Positions 44,479 to 52,347 are shown, counted from the first letter of the stretch. The stretch is 64,000 nucleotides of DNA from Burkholderiales bacterium (GCA_024235755.1 JACKLV010000008.1:1-64000); one strand, 5' to 3'. The notes: generated by a model not told the origin, from the letters alone. Program-made: numbers and translations.

Positions 44479-46533
44479 CTAGTTAAAACTATTCAGCAAC
44501 CTCCCAAACTCCTCTTCCGAAATCGGGCGCCCATAATAAAAACCCTGCACAAAGTCACAGCCATGTTCTTTCAAGAACTCTCCTTGCTCGGCAGTCTCGA
44601 CACCTTCAGCCACGACTTTTAAGCCAAGACTATGGGCAAGGTTAATAATGGCGCATACCAACTCTCTGTCTGCTTTATCGGTGTGCACATCATTGATAAA
44701 ACTACGGTCAATTTTCAACGTGTCAAATGGATAGCTACGAAGATAACTCATCGATGAATAGCCCGTACCAAAATCATCCATTACAAGACCTATGCCCATA
44801 TGATTTAGCTGTTCCAAGGTCTCAGCGACAGTAGCTAATCCTGATAACAATACCCCTTCTGTAATTTCAAGTTTTAGTGCATCGCTTCTCAGATTCGTCG
44901 TTTTTAGATTTTGTTGAATGCAGGATAAGAGATTGGGATCGCGGAACTGTCTTGGTGATACATTTACGGCAATACGAAATACACCGTTATCTTTGGGTTG
45001 CCATTTTGCTACAGCTTTTAACGCTTCGGTTACCACAAATTCACCGATTTGGACTATACGTCCGGTTTGCTCTGCAACGGCAATAAATTCATCTGGCCGA
45101 ACCTGAGCCAACACCGGATTATGCCAACGCAACAACGCTTCGGCTCCAACAATCTTCTCATCTGCCAATTTTAGAATGGGTTGAAAGGCCAAGGTAAATT
45201 CTCCACGTTCTACCGCGCCATGGAGGTGTTCCTCAAGTAGTAATTTTCGCTCGGCTTCTTTGTTCATTTGGTCTGTGTAAAAATGAAAGTTGTTACGACC
45301 AAACTGCTTGGTGTGGTACATAGCAGTATCTGCCAAGCGCAAAAGATCACTGCTGGTCTTAGCGTCGTCAGGATAAAAAGCGATGCCGATGCTTGCGGTA
45401 AGAATGAGCTCTCTTTGATCTAAATAGAAGGGGAGACGGAAACTCTCCACCAGGTTATGAACGATGGGGTTAACGTCGTAGGGATCATTGATTTTCCCTA
45501 GTAAAATAATAAATTCATCACCACCCAGTCTTCCCACGGTATCTTCATCTCGCAAGACGTTTTTTAACCGCTTGGCGGTTTCTTCAAGGATCTTATCTCC
45601 CCATTCGTGACCAAGCGTGTCATTGACCTTCTTAAAGTTGTCTAGATCGAGAAATAGCACGGCGACTTTGGTATCGCGGCGATGTGATTCTTTAATCAGT
45701 TGTTCGAGACGATCTAAGGCAAGCATTCTATTGGGTAGACCGCTCAGGCTATCATAGCAGGCTTGATAGAGTATTTGATCCCGCTGCTTTTTTTGTATCG
45801 TAATATCACGCCATACACAGTGGATCTGCTGCACTCCTTTTTCAGTGACTAAGGGCGTCAACAGAACCTCAACTGGAAAGACTTCGCCATTGGCTCGTAC
45901 ATGATCCCATTCAAAGCGGTTGCTGCCTTCTTCTAGTGCGATACGCATCATTTCATCGGCTTTCTCGTCAGAGCTTCTGCCATCGGGCTGTTTCGGAGGA
46001 GAGAGTTTTGAAGGATGTTGTTGTAAAAATTCCCCTTTGTCTTTATATCCAAGCATGTCTAGCGTAGCTTGATTACACTCAACGAAGGTTTCATTTTCAA
46101 TTATGAGAATGGCATCACGTGAATTTTCAAACAGGTCTCGGTATTTTTTTTCACTCTTTTCAAGTGTTTCCAGGGCTTGCTTTTTATCACTGATATCTTC
46201 ATGCATCGCGATCCAAACTAAGCCATCCTCAGGATGTTCAAAGGGGGAGACAGTAATTTTCGACCAGAAGGCACTGCCATCTTTTTTTTGGCTCAGGATT
46301 TCCCCTGACCAGCTACCTTCATTTGATATGCTATTGGCAATGTTTTCCTTTAGTTGGGGGGCATGTTTAACATTAGTGGTATCAAATAGCGTCAGGCTAC
46401 TTTCATTTATCTCTTCTTGCCCGAAACCAAACAGTGTTTCAAATTTCGGGTTGTTGTAAATAACAAGCCCATCTGCAGCGCGGCAAATACAGGCGCTTTC
46501 GGGGAGATGATTGAAAATATCACGATAAAACAT
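44479..46533 (-). CDS. PAS-PAS-GGDEF-EAL cyclic di-GMP protein
   Basis: 684 residues predicted to make and break cyclic di-GMP. Two PAS domains (about 1-115 and 125-250) each end in a PAC segment (WIAMHEDISDKKQ and CVWRDITIQKKQ). The GGDEF domain (about 255-420) has RLGGDEFIILL, an intact active site. The EAL domain (about 432-680) has GAEALLRWH, DDFGTGYSSMSYL and VVAEGVETAEQ, also intact. No membrane segment or signal peptide is visible, so it is a cytoplasmic sensor. It sits between an IS91 remnant and an IS21 remnant, suggesting it was acquired or rearranged with them. Confidence 0.92.
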   Translation of the reverse strand: MFYRDIFNHLPESACICRAADGLVIYNNPKFETLFGFGQEEINESSLTLFDTTNVKHAPQLKENIANSISNEGSWSGEILSQKKDGSAFWSKITVSPFEHPEDGLVWIAMHEDISDKKQALETLEKSEKKYRDLFENSRDAILIIENETFVECNQATLDMLGYKDKGEFLQQHPSKLSPPKQPDGRSSDEKADEMMRIALEEGSNRFEWDHVRANGEVFPVEVLLTPLVTEKGVQQIHCVWRDITIQKKQRDQILYQACYDSLSGLPNRMLALDRLEQLIKESHRRDTKVAVLFLDLDNFKKVNDTLGHEWGDKILEETAKRLKNVLRDEDTVGRLGGDEFIILLGKINDPYDVNPIVHNLVESFRLPFYLDQRELILTASIGIAFYPDDAKTSSDLLRLADTAMYHTKQFGRNNFHFYTDQMNKEAERKLLLEEHLHGAVERGEFTLAFQPILKLADEKIVGAEALLRWHNPVLAQVRPDEFIAVAEQTGRIVQIGEFVVTEALKAVAKWQPKDNGVFRIAVNVSPRQFRDPNLLSCIQQNLKTTNLRSDALKLEITEGVLLSGLATVAETLEQLNHMGIGLVMDDFGTGYSSMSYLRSYPFDTLKIDRSFINDVHTDKADRELVCAIINLAHSLGLKVVAEGVETAEQGEFLKEHGCDFVQGFYYGRPISEEEFGRLLNSFN

Positions 46534-46675
46534 GGTCGCCTGCGCCTATGTTGCTGTTATAGAGACAAAGTTGACGTTTATCTATGAGGGTTGGGTAATT
46601 GTCTCTTCCATCAGCCACAACGTTACCCTCGAGGTTTCTCTCGATTAAGCTGGAAGGCTTTCTCTTCCCTATATA

Positions 46676-46728
46676 TGTTGATACCGGTTTAAAATTGACC
46701 CCCATTACGGTTGAAATTTGACCAGGGG
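46676..46728. repeat. Terminal repeats of an IS21-family element
   Basis: From TGTTGATACCGG at 46676, two related units CGGTTTAAAATTGACCCCC (46685-46703) and CGGTTGAAATTTGACC (46708-46723) stand 23 bp apart. Multiple short terminal repeats after a TGT end are the pattern of IS21-family ends, and this is the istB side. Confidence 0.65.
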
Positions 46729-46823
46729 GAAATAGAGCGTAGGATAGTACGTATCTGTGGATAAGTCGACCAGACTGAGTTGGTATTTTGCCTCCTGTTG
46801 ATGGTTTGGTTTGTTGTCATTGA

Positions 46824-47461
46824 CTACGAATCGACCAGATTTTCTTCTGGTGAGTATTTTTCTTTTTCCCGCTGCTGTATTCTGATCTTTGCATTGGCAG
46901 TGCTTTGCTTGTAGCGGAAAGACTCGTTGCCGGTTTCGATGATGTGGCAATGGTGTGTGAGTCGATCCAGCAGTGCAGTAGTCATTTTGGCATCGATGAA
47001 TACATTGCTCCATTCTGCGAATGTAAGGTTGGTTGTAATGATCACGCTGGTGCGTTCATACAACCTGGAGAGCAAATGAAACAGTAGCGCGCCACCGGCC
47101 TGCGAGAATGGCAGATAGCCCAGTTCATCGAGAATGACCAGATCGACCTGCAGCAGTCGCAGGGCAAGCCTGCCTTGTTTGCCAGCGGATTTTTCCTGTT
47201 CCAGGCTATTGGCCAGGTGTGTTTTGCCAGTACCGCCAACCAGCACCAGGTTCTGTGCAGCGGCTGTAAATTCCATCGTAGCCAGTTGCTGAATCAGTTG
47301 TTGATCGACCTTGGATTGACTAAAGTCGAAGCCCTGTAAGTGACGTTGTACCGGGAATCTGGCAGCATTAGTTTGATAGCGAATTGAACGAATGTTGCCG
47401 GCCTGCAGCAACTGGTTTAGCAGCGTGTCTGCATAATCAAAACTGTCAGCGACATCGGGTG
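46824..47461 (-). pseudogene. istB: Decayed IstB-like ATPase of an IS21-family element
   Basis: The frame shows the IstB family clearly: RSIRYQTNAARFPVQRHL, then LVLVGGTGKTHLA, LVILDELGYLPFSQAGGALL, ERTSVIITTNLTFAEWSNVF and DRLTHHCHIIETGNES. Walker A has lost residues (GGTGKT rather than GGxGTGKT). The roughly 25 residues that normally follow HLA are missing before NSLEQEKSAGKQG, an in-frame deletion. The N-terminal part has no ATG (the frame is open to about 47461) and istA is absent. The element cannot move on its own. Confidence 0.82.
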
Positions 47462-47489
47462 TATCTAGTTTTTACAGAGGAAAGTGTGC

Positions 47490-47552
47490 TGTGACAATTT
47501 GTCGCGTGCGGCATTATGCCACATTGATTATTTGAATCTTTTGCGGGATAGT
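47490..47552 (+). promoter_or_regulatory. Palindrome-linked promoter P1 (double operator)
   Basis: Two palindromes are joined head to tail: TGTGACA-ATT-TGTCGCG (47490-47506) and TGCGGCA-TTA-TGCCACA (47507-47523). TTGATT (-35) follows directly, then 17 bp, then GATAGT (-10, 47547-47552). Confidence 0.65.
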
Positions 47553-47558
47553 AACGAA

Positions 47559-47692
47559 CATTCAGTGTTTAACTGTAATCAGATAAATTATCACTGGCTC
47601 CCTGATGATTGGTTAGATTCTGAATGTTTGTTTCGTAAGAAACATGACGATATTTTTATCGTATCTTTTCCTCCATTGACGTGTTGGTAGCG
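47559..47692 (+). ncRNA. Possible small RNA downstream of P1
   Basis: The segment predicted to be transcribed from P1 has several hairpins: TGTTTC-GTAA-GAAACA (47626-47641 region), ACGATA-TTTT-TATCGT, and a long-range pair ACATTCAG / CTGAATGT. About 147 bases after the palindrome lies CCTCCATTGACGTGTTGGTAG, which is echoed at the same distance after P2 and P3. It could instead be a decayed coding segment; one open frame of 68 codons crosses it. Confidence 0.3.
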
Positions 47693-47894
47693 GCATTTTG
47701 CTTCACGTTGTACTGAGTTGTTGTGCAACTGAAACGGACTGTCGTTACCAGCCTCCCAACTGTTTTGGTACTGTCTTGGCTGTTTGCTTCTTGTGCTTTA
47801 TCCATTCAAAGACTGCTTTCATTGTCTGTACGTAGTTTGACGTAGCATCGGTTTTAATATTCTGTTTTATAAGGAAAATTTATTTGTTACTGGG

Positions 47895-47940
47895 TGCGGC
47901 AATATGTCACATTGATAAGCGGGTTATTTTCAGTAATAGT
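47895..47940 (+). promoter_or_regulatory. Palindrome-linked promoter P2
   Basis: TGCGGCA-ATA-TGTCACA (47895-47911), then TTGATA, 17 bp and AATAGT (47935-47940). Confidence 0.6.
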
Positions 47941-47946
47941 AAAAAA

Positions 47947-48075
47947 AGATCAGAGACGACAAACAATCATCAGTCGGCTGGTTGAATGGTTAGGCTGGTG
48001 ATTGAATGACATTGCTGATCTTGATGTATTGCTGTTTTATTGTACTCATCCTCCATGGAAGCGTTGCAAGGCAGG
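47947..48075 (+). ncRNA. Possible small RNA downstream of P2
   Basis: Nested inverted repeats are visible: an outer GATCAG / CTGATC pair and an inner CAATCATCAG / CTGGTGATTG pair. CCTCCATGGAAGCGTTGCAAG begins 139 bases after the palindrome and matches the P1 and P3 segments (shared CTC-CA-GAAG-GTTG-AG). The block GGCT..TGGTTAG..TGAATG is shared with P1. Confidence 0.3.
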
Positions 48076-48303
48076 CTATAAGATTGCCGGTGATCTTATT
48101 AAACCTATTTGGATAGCCCTCTTAACCGTTAGTGGGATCAAATCCGACAGTTTTATGTTTGCCTTCATCGCTTCCACCCTCAGCTGCCGCTCAGGCCAAC
48201 CCCGGATAATTGCCAAGCAACCTAAGCAACATATATCAGTTGCAATCGTTGATGAAGCCGTATTGCCGATTATGCGCAAGCTTTGCTTAGCTGTATCAGA
48301 ATG

Positions 48304-48349
48304 TGCGACATTATGCCACATTGCTATTCTTTTACTTTTACACCATAGT
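48304..48349 (+). promoter_or_regulatory. Palindrome-linked promoter P3
   Basis: TGCGACA-TTA-TGCCACA (48304-48320), then TTGCTA, 17 bp and CATAGT (48344-48349). Confidence 0.6.
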
Positions 48350-48355
48350 GAAAAG

Positions 48356-48492
48356 GATTCAGTCAGAAACGTAGGTTTTGTCATTATCAGCTTTTCTAAT
48401 GTGTTTGTTCTACTGTGTCATGCTCAATAGAAAGCAGCAAAACGTTATGCTTGAATTATTTTATCAGCTCTCTCTCAAGGAAATGTTGCCAG
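48356..48492 (+). ncRNA. Possible small RNA downstream of P3
   Basis: It begins with AAAAGGATTCAGTCAGAAAC, close to the start of the P2 segment. At about 148 bases from the palindrome it has CTCTCAAGGAAATGTTGCCAG, echoing the conserved block of P1 and P2. No protein frame fits all three segments. Confidence 0.25.
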
Positions 48493-48628
48493 CAAAAAAC
48501 TGATATCGTTTTAGCCAGTGATTTTGACCGTTTCCCCGGTAGGCACGAAGACAGTCGCTGTTGGTAGCGTTTCCTTTCCTTTCCACGTGTTATTTTGCGT
48601 ACTTATTCATAGTTAGAGAAGTTCTGAA

Positions 48629-48674
48629 TGCGGCAATTTGTCGCATTGCTTTTGCAGGGGCTTTATATAAAACT
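48629..48674 (+). promoter_or_regulatory. Palindrome-linked promoter P4
   Basis: TGCGGCA-ATT-TGTCGCA (48629-48645), then TTGCTT, 17 bp and AAAACT (48669-48674), the weakest -10 of the set. It would drive the gene at 48841 with a leader of about 160 bases. Confidence 0.5.
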
Positions 48675-48840
48675 AAATAAAGCAGTAATGAAAAGAGGAC
48701 GAGTAATTGCATTCAACGTAAGCAGTTTTGTGTACATGTCCCTGCTGCAGATGATCAAATCGAATCAATAATGCATTAAAAGTTTGATGGCTTGACTATT
48801 TTTAATAGCAGTCACCTTTTAAAAGAGAGAGAAAGAGAAA

Positions 48841-49662
48841 ATGAAAAATTTGAATAAAAACCTGTTAACGATATCCATGGCCTCGGTCGCTTTAATGGTA
48901 GCGGCGAGTCAGTCCGCTTTTGCGCATACCCGCCTGACCGTGCCGGTTTCGCCGGAAAGTTCAGCAGCGCATGGAACGACGACAACGGCTGTCAATATTC
49001 CGCATGGCTGCGGTGACAATTCGGTTATCGGCAATGTTTTTTTTCTGCCGGATACTAATAGTGCGCTTGTGCAGACCTCTGCAAACAATTTCGAGACATT
49101 CGAAGCTGCAGAAGGTGAAAACGCACTGAGCTATATTGTTAATCCACCATTTATCCGTATTATCAAAAGCCGCGATGTTTTCGAACATACTGAATTTATC
49201 AATGATTCATTAGGTAATCCTCTGGGGTTTTGGGCCGGCGGCGGCGAGTTGCCGGCGCAAAACTGGGTCGGGCAACTGCCTATCAATATTACCGCAGTTG
49301 CTATTCAACCGGATTCTTGCGCCAGAAAAGTGGTGTTCGTACCCGCGATCGCCAATATCTGCAAAATTACACCCATGACTGAAATTAACAGTCAGGATCC
49401 GGATAATCCAAACGTCGATTTCTGGACAGCGCCGGATGTGGGTTCGTCATATGATTCGCCGTCCTGGAGTTATCCTGCGACCTATACGGTAGAGCGTGAC
49501 CTTGCTAATAATCCGCTGCCGGAAAGCTGTGGCGACGGCCTTGATGTGCGGATTATTCCTTCAGCAGCACAGATGGATCGCGACATGCCGGTTAAAATTA
49601 ACGGTTCGCAGGTATGGCCCGGTGAAGGCGACGGGCATACCGACCACAGCCATGATGAGTAA
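48841..49662 (+). CDS. Secreted protein with predicted N-terminal histidine, YcnI/DUF1775-like
   Basis: 273 residues. The signal peptide (1-28) ends SAFA, so the mature chain would begin HTRLTVPVSPESS. Exported copper proteins such as CopC, YcnI and the copper subunits of methane/ammonia monooxygenases also start with His. NIPHGCGDNSVIG (about 52-64) resembles the VPHGC motif of DUF1775. Later features are GFWAGGGELPAQNW (about 127-140), paired cysteines and a His-rich end (GDGHTDHSHDE). I suggest a periplasmic copper protein; the family call is tentative. A terminator follows, and the palindrome promoter P4 precedes it. A broken paralogue lies 316 bp downstream. Confidence 0.7.
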   Translation: MKNLNKNLLTISMASVALMVAASQSAFAHTRLTVPVSPESSAAHGTTTTAVNIPHGCGDNSVIGNVFFLPDTNSALVQTSANNFETFEAAEGENALSYIVNPPFIRIIKSRDVFEHTEFINDSLGNPLGFWAGGGELPAQNWVGQLPINITAVAIQPDSCARKVVFVPAIANICKITPMTEINSQDPDNPNVDFWTAPDVGSSYDSPSWSYPATYTVERDLANNPLPESCGDGLDVRIIPSAAQMDRDMPVKINGSQVWPGEGDGHTDHSHDE

Positions 49663-49735
49663 GCCTGAAACACCATGAGTTGTCACTAAATCCAACTGAC
49701 AACAGTATTCACTTAAGCAGTTTTCACTCCTTGCA

Positions 49736-49771
49736 ACAGTTACCGGATTGATTCGGTAACTGTGCTTTTTT
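49736..49771 (+). terminator. Terminator after the first His-first secreted protein
   Basis: ACAGTTACCG / CGGTAACTGT stem with an eight-base loop, followed by a T run (49766-49771). Confidence 0.85.
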
Positions 49772-49777
49772 ATAGAG

Positions 49778-49823
49778 TGCGACAATTTGTCACATTGTGT
49801 TTTGCAGCATAAATCCTGATACT
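49778..49823 (+). promoter_or_regulatory. Palindrome-linked promoter P5
   Basis: TGCGACA-ATT-TGTCACA (49778-49794), then TTGTGT, 17 bp and GATACT (49818-49823). It points to the pseudogene at 49979. Confidence 0.6.
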
Positions 49824-49978
49824 TGAATCAAGTGTACGCTTAAGGCAGAGGTAGATAGCTGTTTACTCGACCAAAGTAAAACGGTGTGACCCTGCTTAAA
49901 TGGCATTTAGTAACCTATAAGCAGTACATGAAAAAAATAAAATTTATATATCAATGATGAGAAAGGGTAAAACAAAAA

Positions 49979-50790
49979 ATGTATAAACAATCGATTCTTG
50001 CCGGTCTTGTTGCCGGCGTGATGATAGCAGGGGCGGCGCAGAATACGTTTGCGCATACCCGTTTGAATATTCCGACCGCGACGGAAGGCGAGCGTGCCAT
50101 TAATCACGTTATGATTACTCATTCCTGTGATGAAACAACGCATACGATTGGTACTTCCGTGGTTTTTCCAAATGGTACTGACTCCACGATTCTGGTGGAC
50201 GGTGCGCAACACAACGGGTCAATCACTGATTTTATGACCAATTATGGAAATAACGCATCCAGTTGCTTTTTGATCGCTCGGTATTCCAAGCTTCAGATGA
50301 AATAACTGACTCTAATGGAAACGTCGTTGGGTTCTGGGCTGGAGGCGGAGCCGGTATGCCGAACCATTTAAATGCGCTGATACCTATTGAGACTTACCGC
50401 AGCCAGAATTGAACCGACATCTTGTGCACAAAGTGTTAAAGTCAGTGTGTCAATCGCCAATATTTGTGAACTGACCGGTGTGGATGGATTCGGAGAGGGT
50501 GTTGTTGATCTCTGGACACATAATAATATCGGTTCATCCTATCGCGTACGGTAGAGTTGTGGACGCACGCTGGTTTAGGCACGCCATATGATCGCGATTT
50601 GCATTTTGCTGTTGATGCCGGTACGGATCCGGGACCAGCAACTTTTACCATCAATCGCAATCTGGCAACAAATCCGTTGCCTGAAAACTGCGGTAACGGT
50701 GTAGCGGTAGAAGTGAAACCTTCCGCAGCACAAATCAATCGCGATATGCCGATTCAATTGAACGGACAACAAGTCTGGCCACAGCCTTAA
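49979..50790 (+). pseudogene. Frameshifted paralogue of the His-first secreted protein
   Basis: It starts well: signal peptide MYKQSILAGLVAGVMIAGAA, then NTFA and a mature start HTRLNIPTATEGER. The frame breaks near 50270 (expected FQASDEITDSNGN continues in another frame, through GFWAGGGAGMPNH). It breaks again near 50400 (the frame resumes with RIEPTSCAQSVKVSVSIANI) and again near 50550. The end is intact in a third frame: NRNLATNPLPENCGNGVAVE and SAAQINRDMPIQLNGQQVWP, parallel to the end of the gene at 48841. A short repeat (DLWTH... and ELWTH...) around 50510-50570 hints at a small internal duplication. Confidence 0.85.
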
Positions 50791-50825
50791 GCCTGACCAT
50801 TTATCCGAATTGATCAGCATCCAAG

Positions 50826-50886
50826 AAAATAATCCTGCAGTCATACAGTCGAGTAGTGATTGATGGCCTGCAGGATTATTTTTATA
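50826..50886 (+). terminator. Terminator after the pseudogene
   Basis: Fifteen-base stem AAAATAATCCTGCAG / CTGCAGGATTATTTT with a 27-base loop and a T run. Confidence 0.8.
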
Positions 50887-50905
50887 TTCAGTAAGATACA
50901 ATAGG

Positions 50906-50951
50906 TGCGACATTTTGTCGCATTGCTAATCATACAACTGATAAGGATAAT
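50906..50951 (+). promoter_or_regulatory. Palindrome-linked promoter P6
   Basis: TGCGACA-TTT-TGTCGCA (50906-50922), then TTGCTA, 17 bp and GATAAT (50946-50951), the best -10 of the set. It would start transcription about 80 bases before the gene at 51038 and may drive the whole run up to the DUF3570 gene. Confidence 0.7.
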
Positions 50952-51037
50952 GAAACATCAGTATAAAAGCATGCCGCTAAATAGTTGAATATGCCAGTTA
51001 ATCTGCATTGAATAAGCGGCAATAGATGGAGAAGGCT

Positions 51038-51499
51038 ATGCAGTATCGATTTTTATCAAAATTTTCAATCAGTTTATTCATAACTTTATGTTTACTGAGC
51101 TATGCGGCAAGCAGCAGCGCGCATGGCGGTGGTGCAACAATGGATGCTGCCGGTATATCCAGAACATTTACCGCTGTGGTATTGGTTACTTGTTTTGACG
51201 ATGGCAACGGACCGGCAGAAAATCTTATTGCTCGTGTGCGAGATAATTCGCCGCCGGAATCCGGACTATTAGTCAATCTGCAGCTTTTCAAAGGCAACAA
51301 AGCAGTCAGTATCACTGATACCGTTTCCGGTGATGCCGATTACAGCCCTTATGTGACTTTGCATGGCGGCCCTGGTGTTTACTTTATGATTATCAACAAA
51401 ACGGATGCGGGGGCGCGCTCTGTTGATGCTGAATGGCATTGCAATACGGTTGACGGTATTCATACCGGAACTGAAATATCGGTGTCTCAGTTTAATTGA
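51038..51499 (+). CDS. Small secreted protein with predicted N-terminal histidine
   Basis: 153 residues from the ATG at 51038, which has GGAG six bases upstream (an ATG four codons earlier is less likely). The signal peptide (about 1-28) ends SSA, so the mature protein would start HGGGATMDAAGISRTFTAVV. It has two cysteines (VTCFDDGN and EWHCNTVDG) and a beta-rich look, with VYFMIINKTDAGARSVDAEWHC near the end. I do not recognise a family. Its position before a TlpA thioredoxin suggests a role in a periplasmic redox or metal pathway. Confidence 0.75.
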   Translation: MQYRFLSKFSISLFITLCLLSYAASSSAHGGGATMDAAGISRTFTAVVLVTCFDDGNGPAENLIARVRDNSPPESGLLVNLQLFKGNKAVSITDTVSGDADYSPYVTLHGGPGVYFMIINKTDAGARSVDAEWHCNTVDGIHTGTEISVSQFN

Positions 51500-51570
51500 T
51501 ATGCATAAATGGCAGATGGTCGGTGAGTGCTGCACGGCTGACAGACCAATGCCAATTGGTGTTATCAGTG

Positions 51571-52107
51571 ATGAAAAAAAAGTATAAAAAATTTGCGCAC
51601 AATGCGGTAATTCAGTATGTCGCTTGTCTGCTTTGTTTTGCCATTGTTGCAACAACAGCGACAGCTGCAAAGTTGGCGAATAAGCCGGCGCCTGTATGTG
51701 AATTGACGACGCTTGATGGTCAGCCTGTTGAAAGCTTGCAGGCCTTAAAAGGCGAGGTCGTTTACCTGGATTTCTGGGCTTCCTGGTGCCCGCCGTGCGT
51801 TCAATCCTTTCCGTTCATGAATCAGCTGCAACAGGAGTATGGAAAGCAAGGGCTGCGAATCATCGGCGTCAATCTGGATGAAAAAATAGTGGATGCAAAT
51901 GTGTTTTTGGACAAGTATGACGCTGAGTTCGCTATCGTGGCCGATCCGACCAGGCAGTGCGCTAAGAATTTCGACGTCATCGCAATGCCTTCTTCCTATC
52001 TGATTGATCGTGAAGGTGTGGTGCGCTACATTCATCGTGGTTTTCGACCGGGCGAAACGGACAAGTTGCGCATTATCGTTGAGCAGCTTTTGCGCCATCA
52101 GCCCTGA
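51571..52107 (+). CDS. TlpA-like periplasmic thioredoxin
   Basis: 178 residues. An N-terminal membrane anchor or signal (about 10-30) is followed by a thioredoxin domain. The redox site is FWASWCPPCVQSFP (CPPC, about 67-80), preceded by GEVVYLDFW and followed by IIGVNLDEK, FAIVADPTRQCAKNF and the cis-Pro region AMPSSYLIDREG. The upstream ATG at 51496 would overlap the previous gene and adds unlikely residues. It is a likely disulfide reductase for an exported partner such as a copper protein. It is followed after 12 bp by the DUF4266 gene. Confidence 0.9.
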   Translation: MKKKYKKFAHNAVIQYVACLLCFAIVATTATAAKLANKPAPVCELTTLDGQPVESLQALKGEVVYLDFWASWCPPCVQSFPFMNQLQQEYGKQGLRIIGVNLDEKIVDANVFLDKYDAEFAIVADPTRQCAKNFDVIAMPSSYLIDREGVVRYIHRGFRPGETDKLRIIVEQLLRHQP

Positions 52108-52119
52108 CGGCATTTAAAC

Positions 52120-52347
52120 ATGAAATTGAAACAGTTATTTATAGTTTTATTTATTGTTCTATTCGCTACGGCAATGGTCGGTTGTGCGCATGTGCCCGTG
52201 TGGGAACGCGGTCATCTGGCAAAACACCAAATGGCCATTGATCCGTATCCATTACAAAATCATATTCAATTGCATAATTATTCAAGTCGGGAAGCTGCTG
52301 CCAGTACCCATTCCGCCGATGGCGGTGGAGGTTGCGGGTGCTACTGA
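52120..52347 (+). CDS. DUF4266 lipoprotein
   Basis: 75-residue lipoprotein. The signal peptide ends in lipobox MVGC (Cys22), then AHVPVWERGHLAKHQMAIDP (key WERG.LAK), a short middle, and a C-terminus HSADGGGGCGCY. The W-x-R-x-x-LAK pattern and the Gly/Cys-rich tail are the hallmarks of DUF4266. Genes of this family typically sit beside DUF3570 and ApbE genes, as here. The function is not established; the conserved GCGC end is an attractive metal or redox site. Confidence 0.88.
   Translation: MKLKQLFIVLFIVLFATAMVGCAHVPVWERGHLAKHQMAIDPYPLQNHIQLHNYSSREAAASTHSADGGGGCGCY

Larger units (their letters stand above)
47412..48840. other. Gene-poor region carrying four palindrome-linked promoters
   Basis: About 1.4 kb between the IS21 remnant and the first His-first secreted protein. 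No frame here resembles a known protein. It contains the palindrome promoters P1-P4 and three segments with shared short blocks, described separately as possible RNAs. Confidence 0.6.

Noticed and set aside
47484..47690. 68-codon open frame on the plus strand
   Set aside because: Begins inside the P1 double palindrome, upstream of the predicted transcription start, and lacks any family resemblance.
48002..48430. 142-codon open frame on the plus strand
   Set aside because: Starts with TTG, crosses promoter P3, has no ribosome binding site and resembles no protein; more likely chance within a gene-free region.
48697..48710. Possible sigma-54 promoter (GG-N10-GC with TTGCA) before the gene at 48841
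   Set aside because: Only the -12 part is good and no other palindrome site has such a match, while a sigma-70-type layout with 17-bp spacing fits the whole set.
47490..50922. Reading the palindromes as CRP/FNR sites
   Set aside because: CRP needs TGTGA-N6-TCACA; here the arms are one base further apart (N7) and the third and fifth bases vary as C/T and A/G in a paired way.
47490..50922. Reading the recurring palindromes as a CRISPR or REP array
   Set aside because: The spacing is irregular (17 to over 1100 bp), the units are only 17 bp, no cas genes exist and each unit is linked to promoter boxes.
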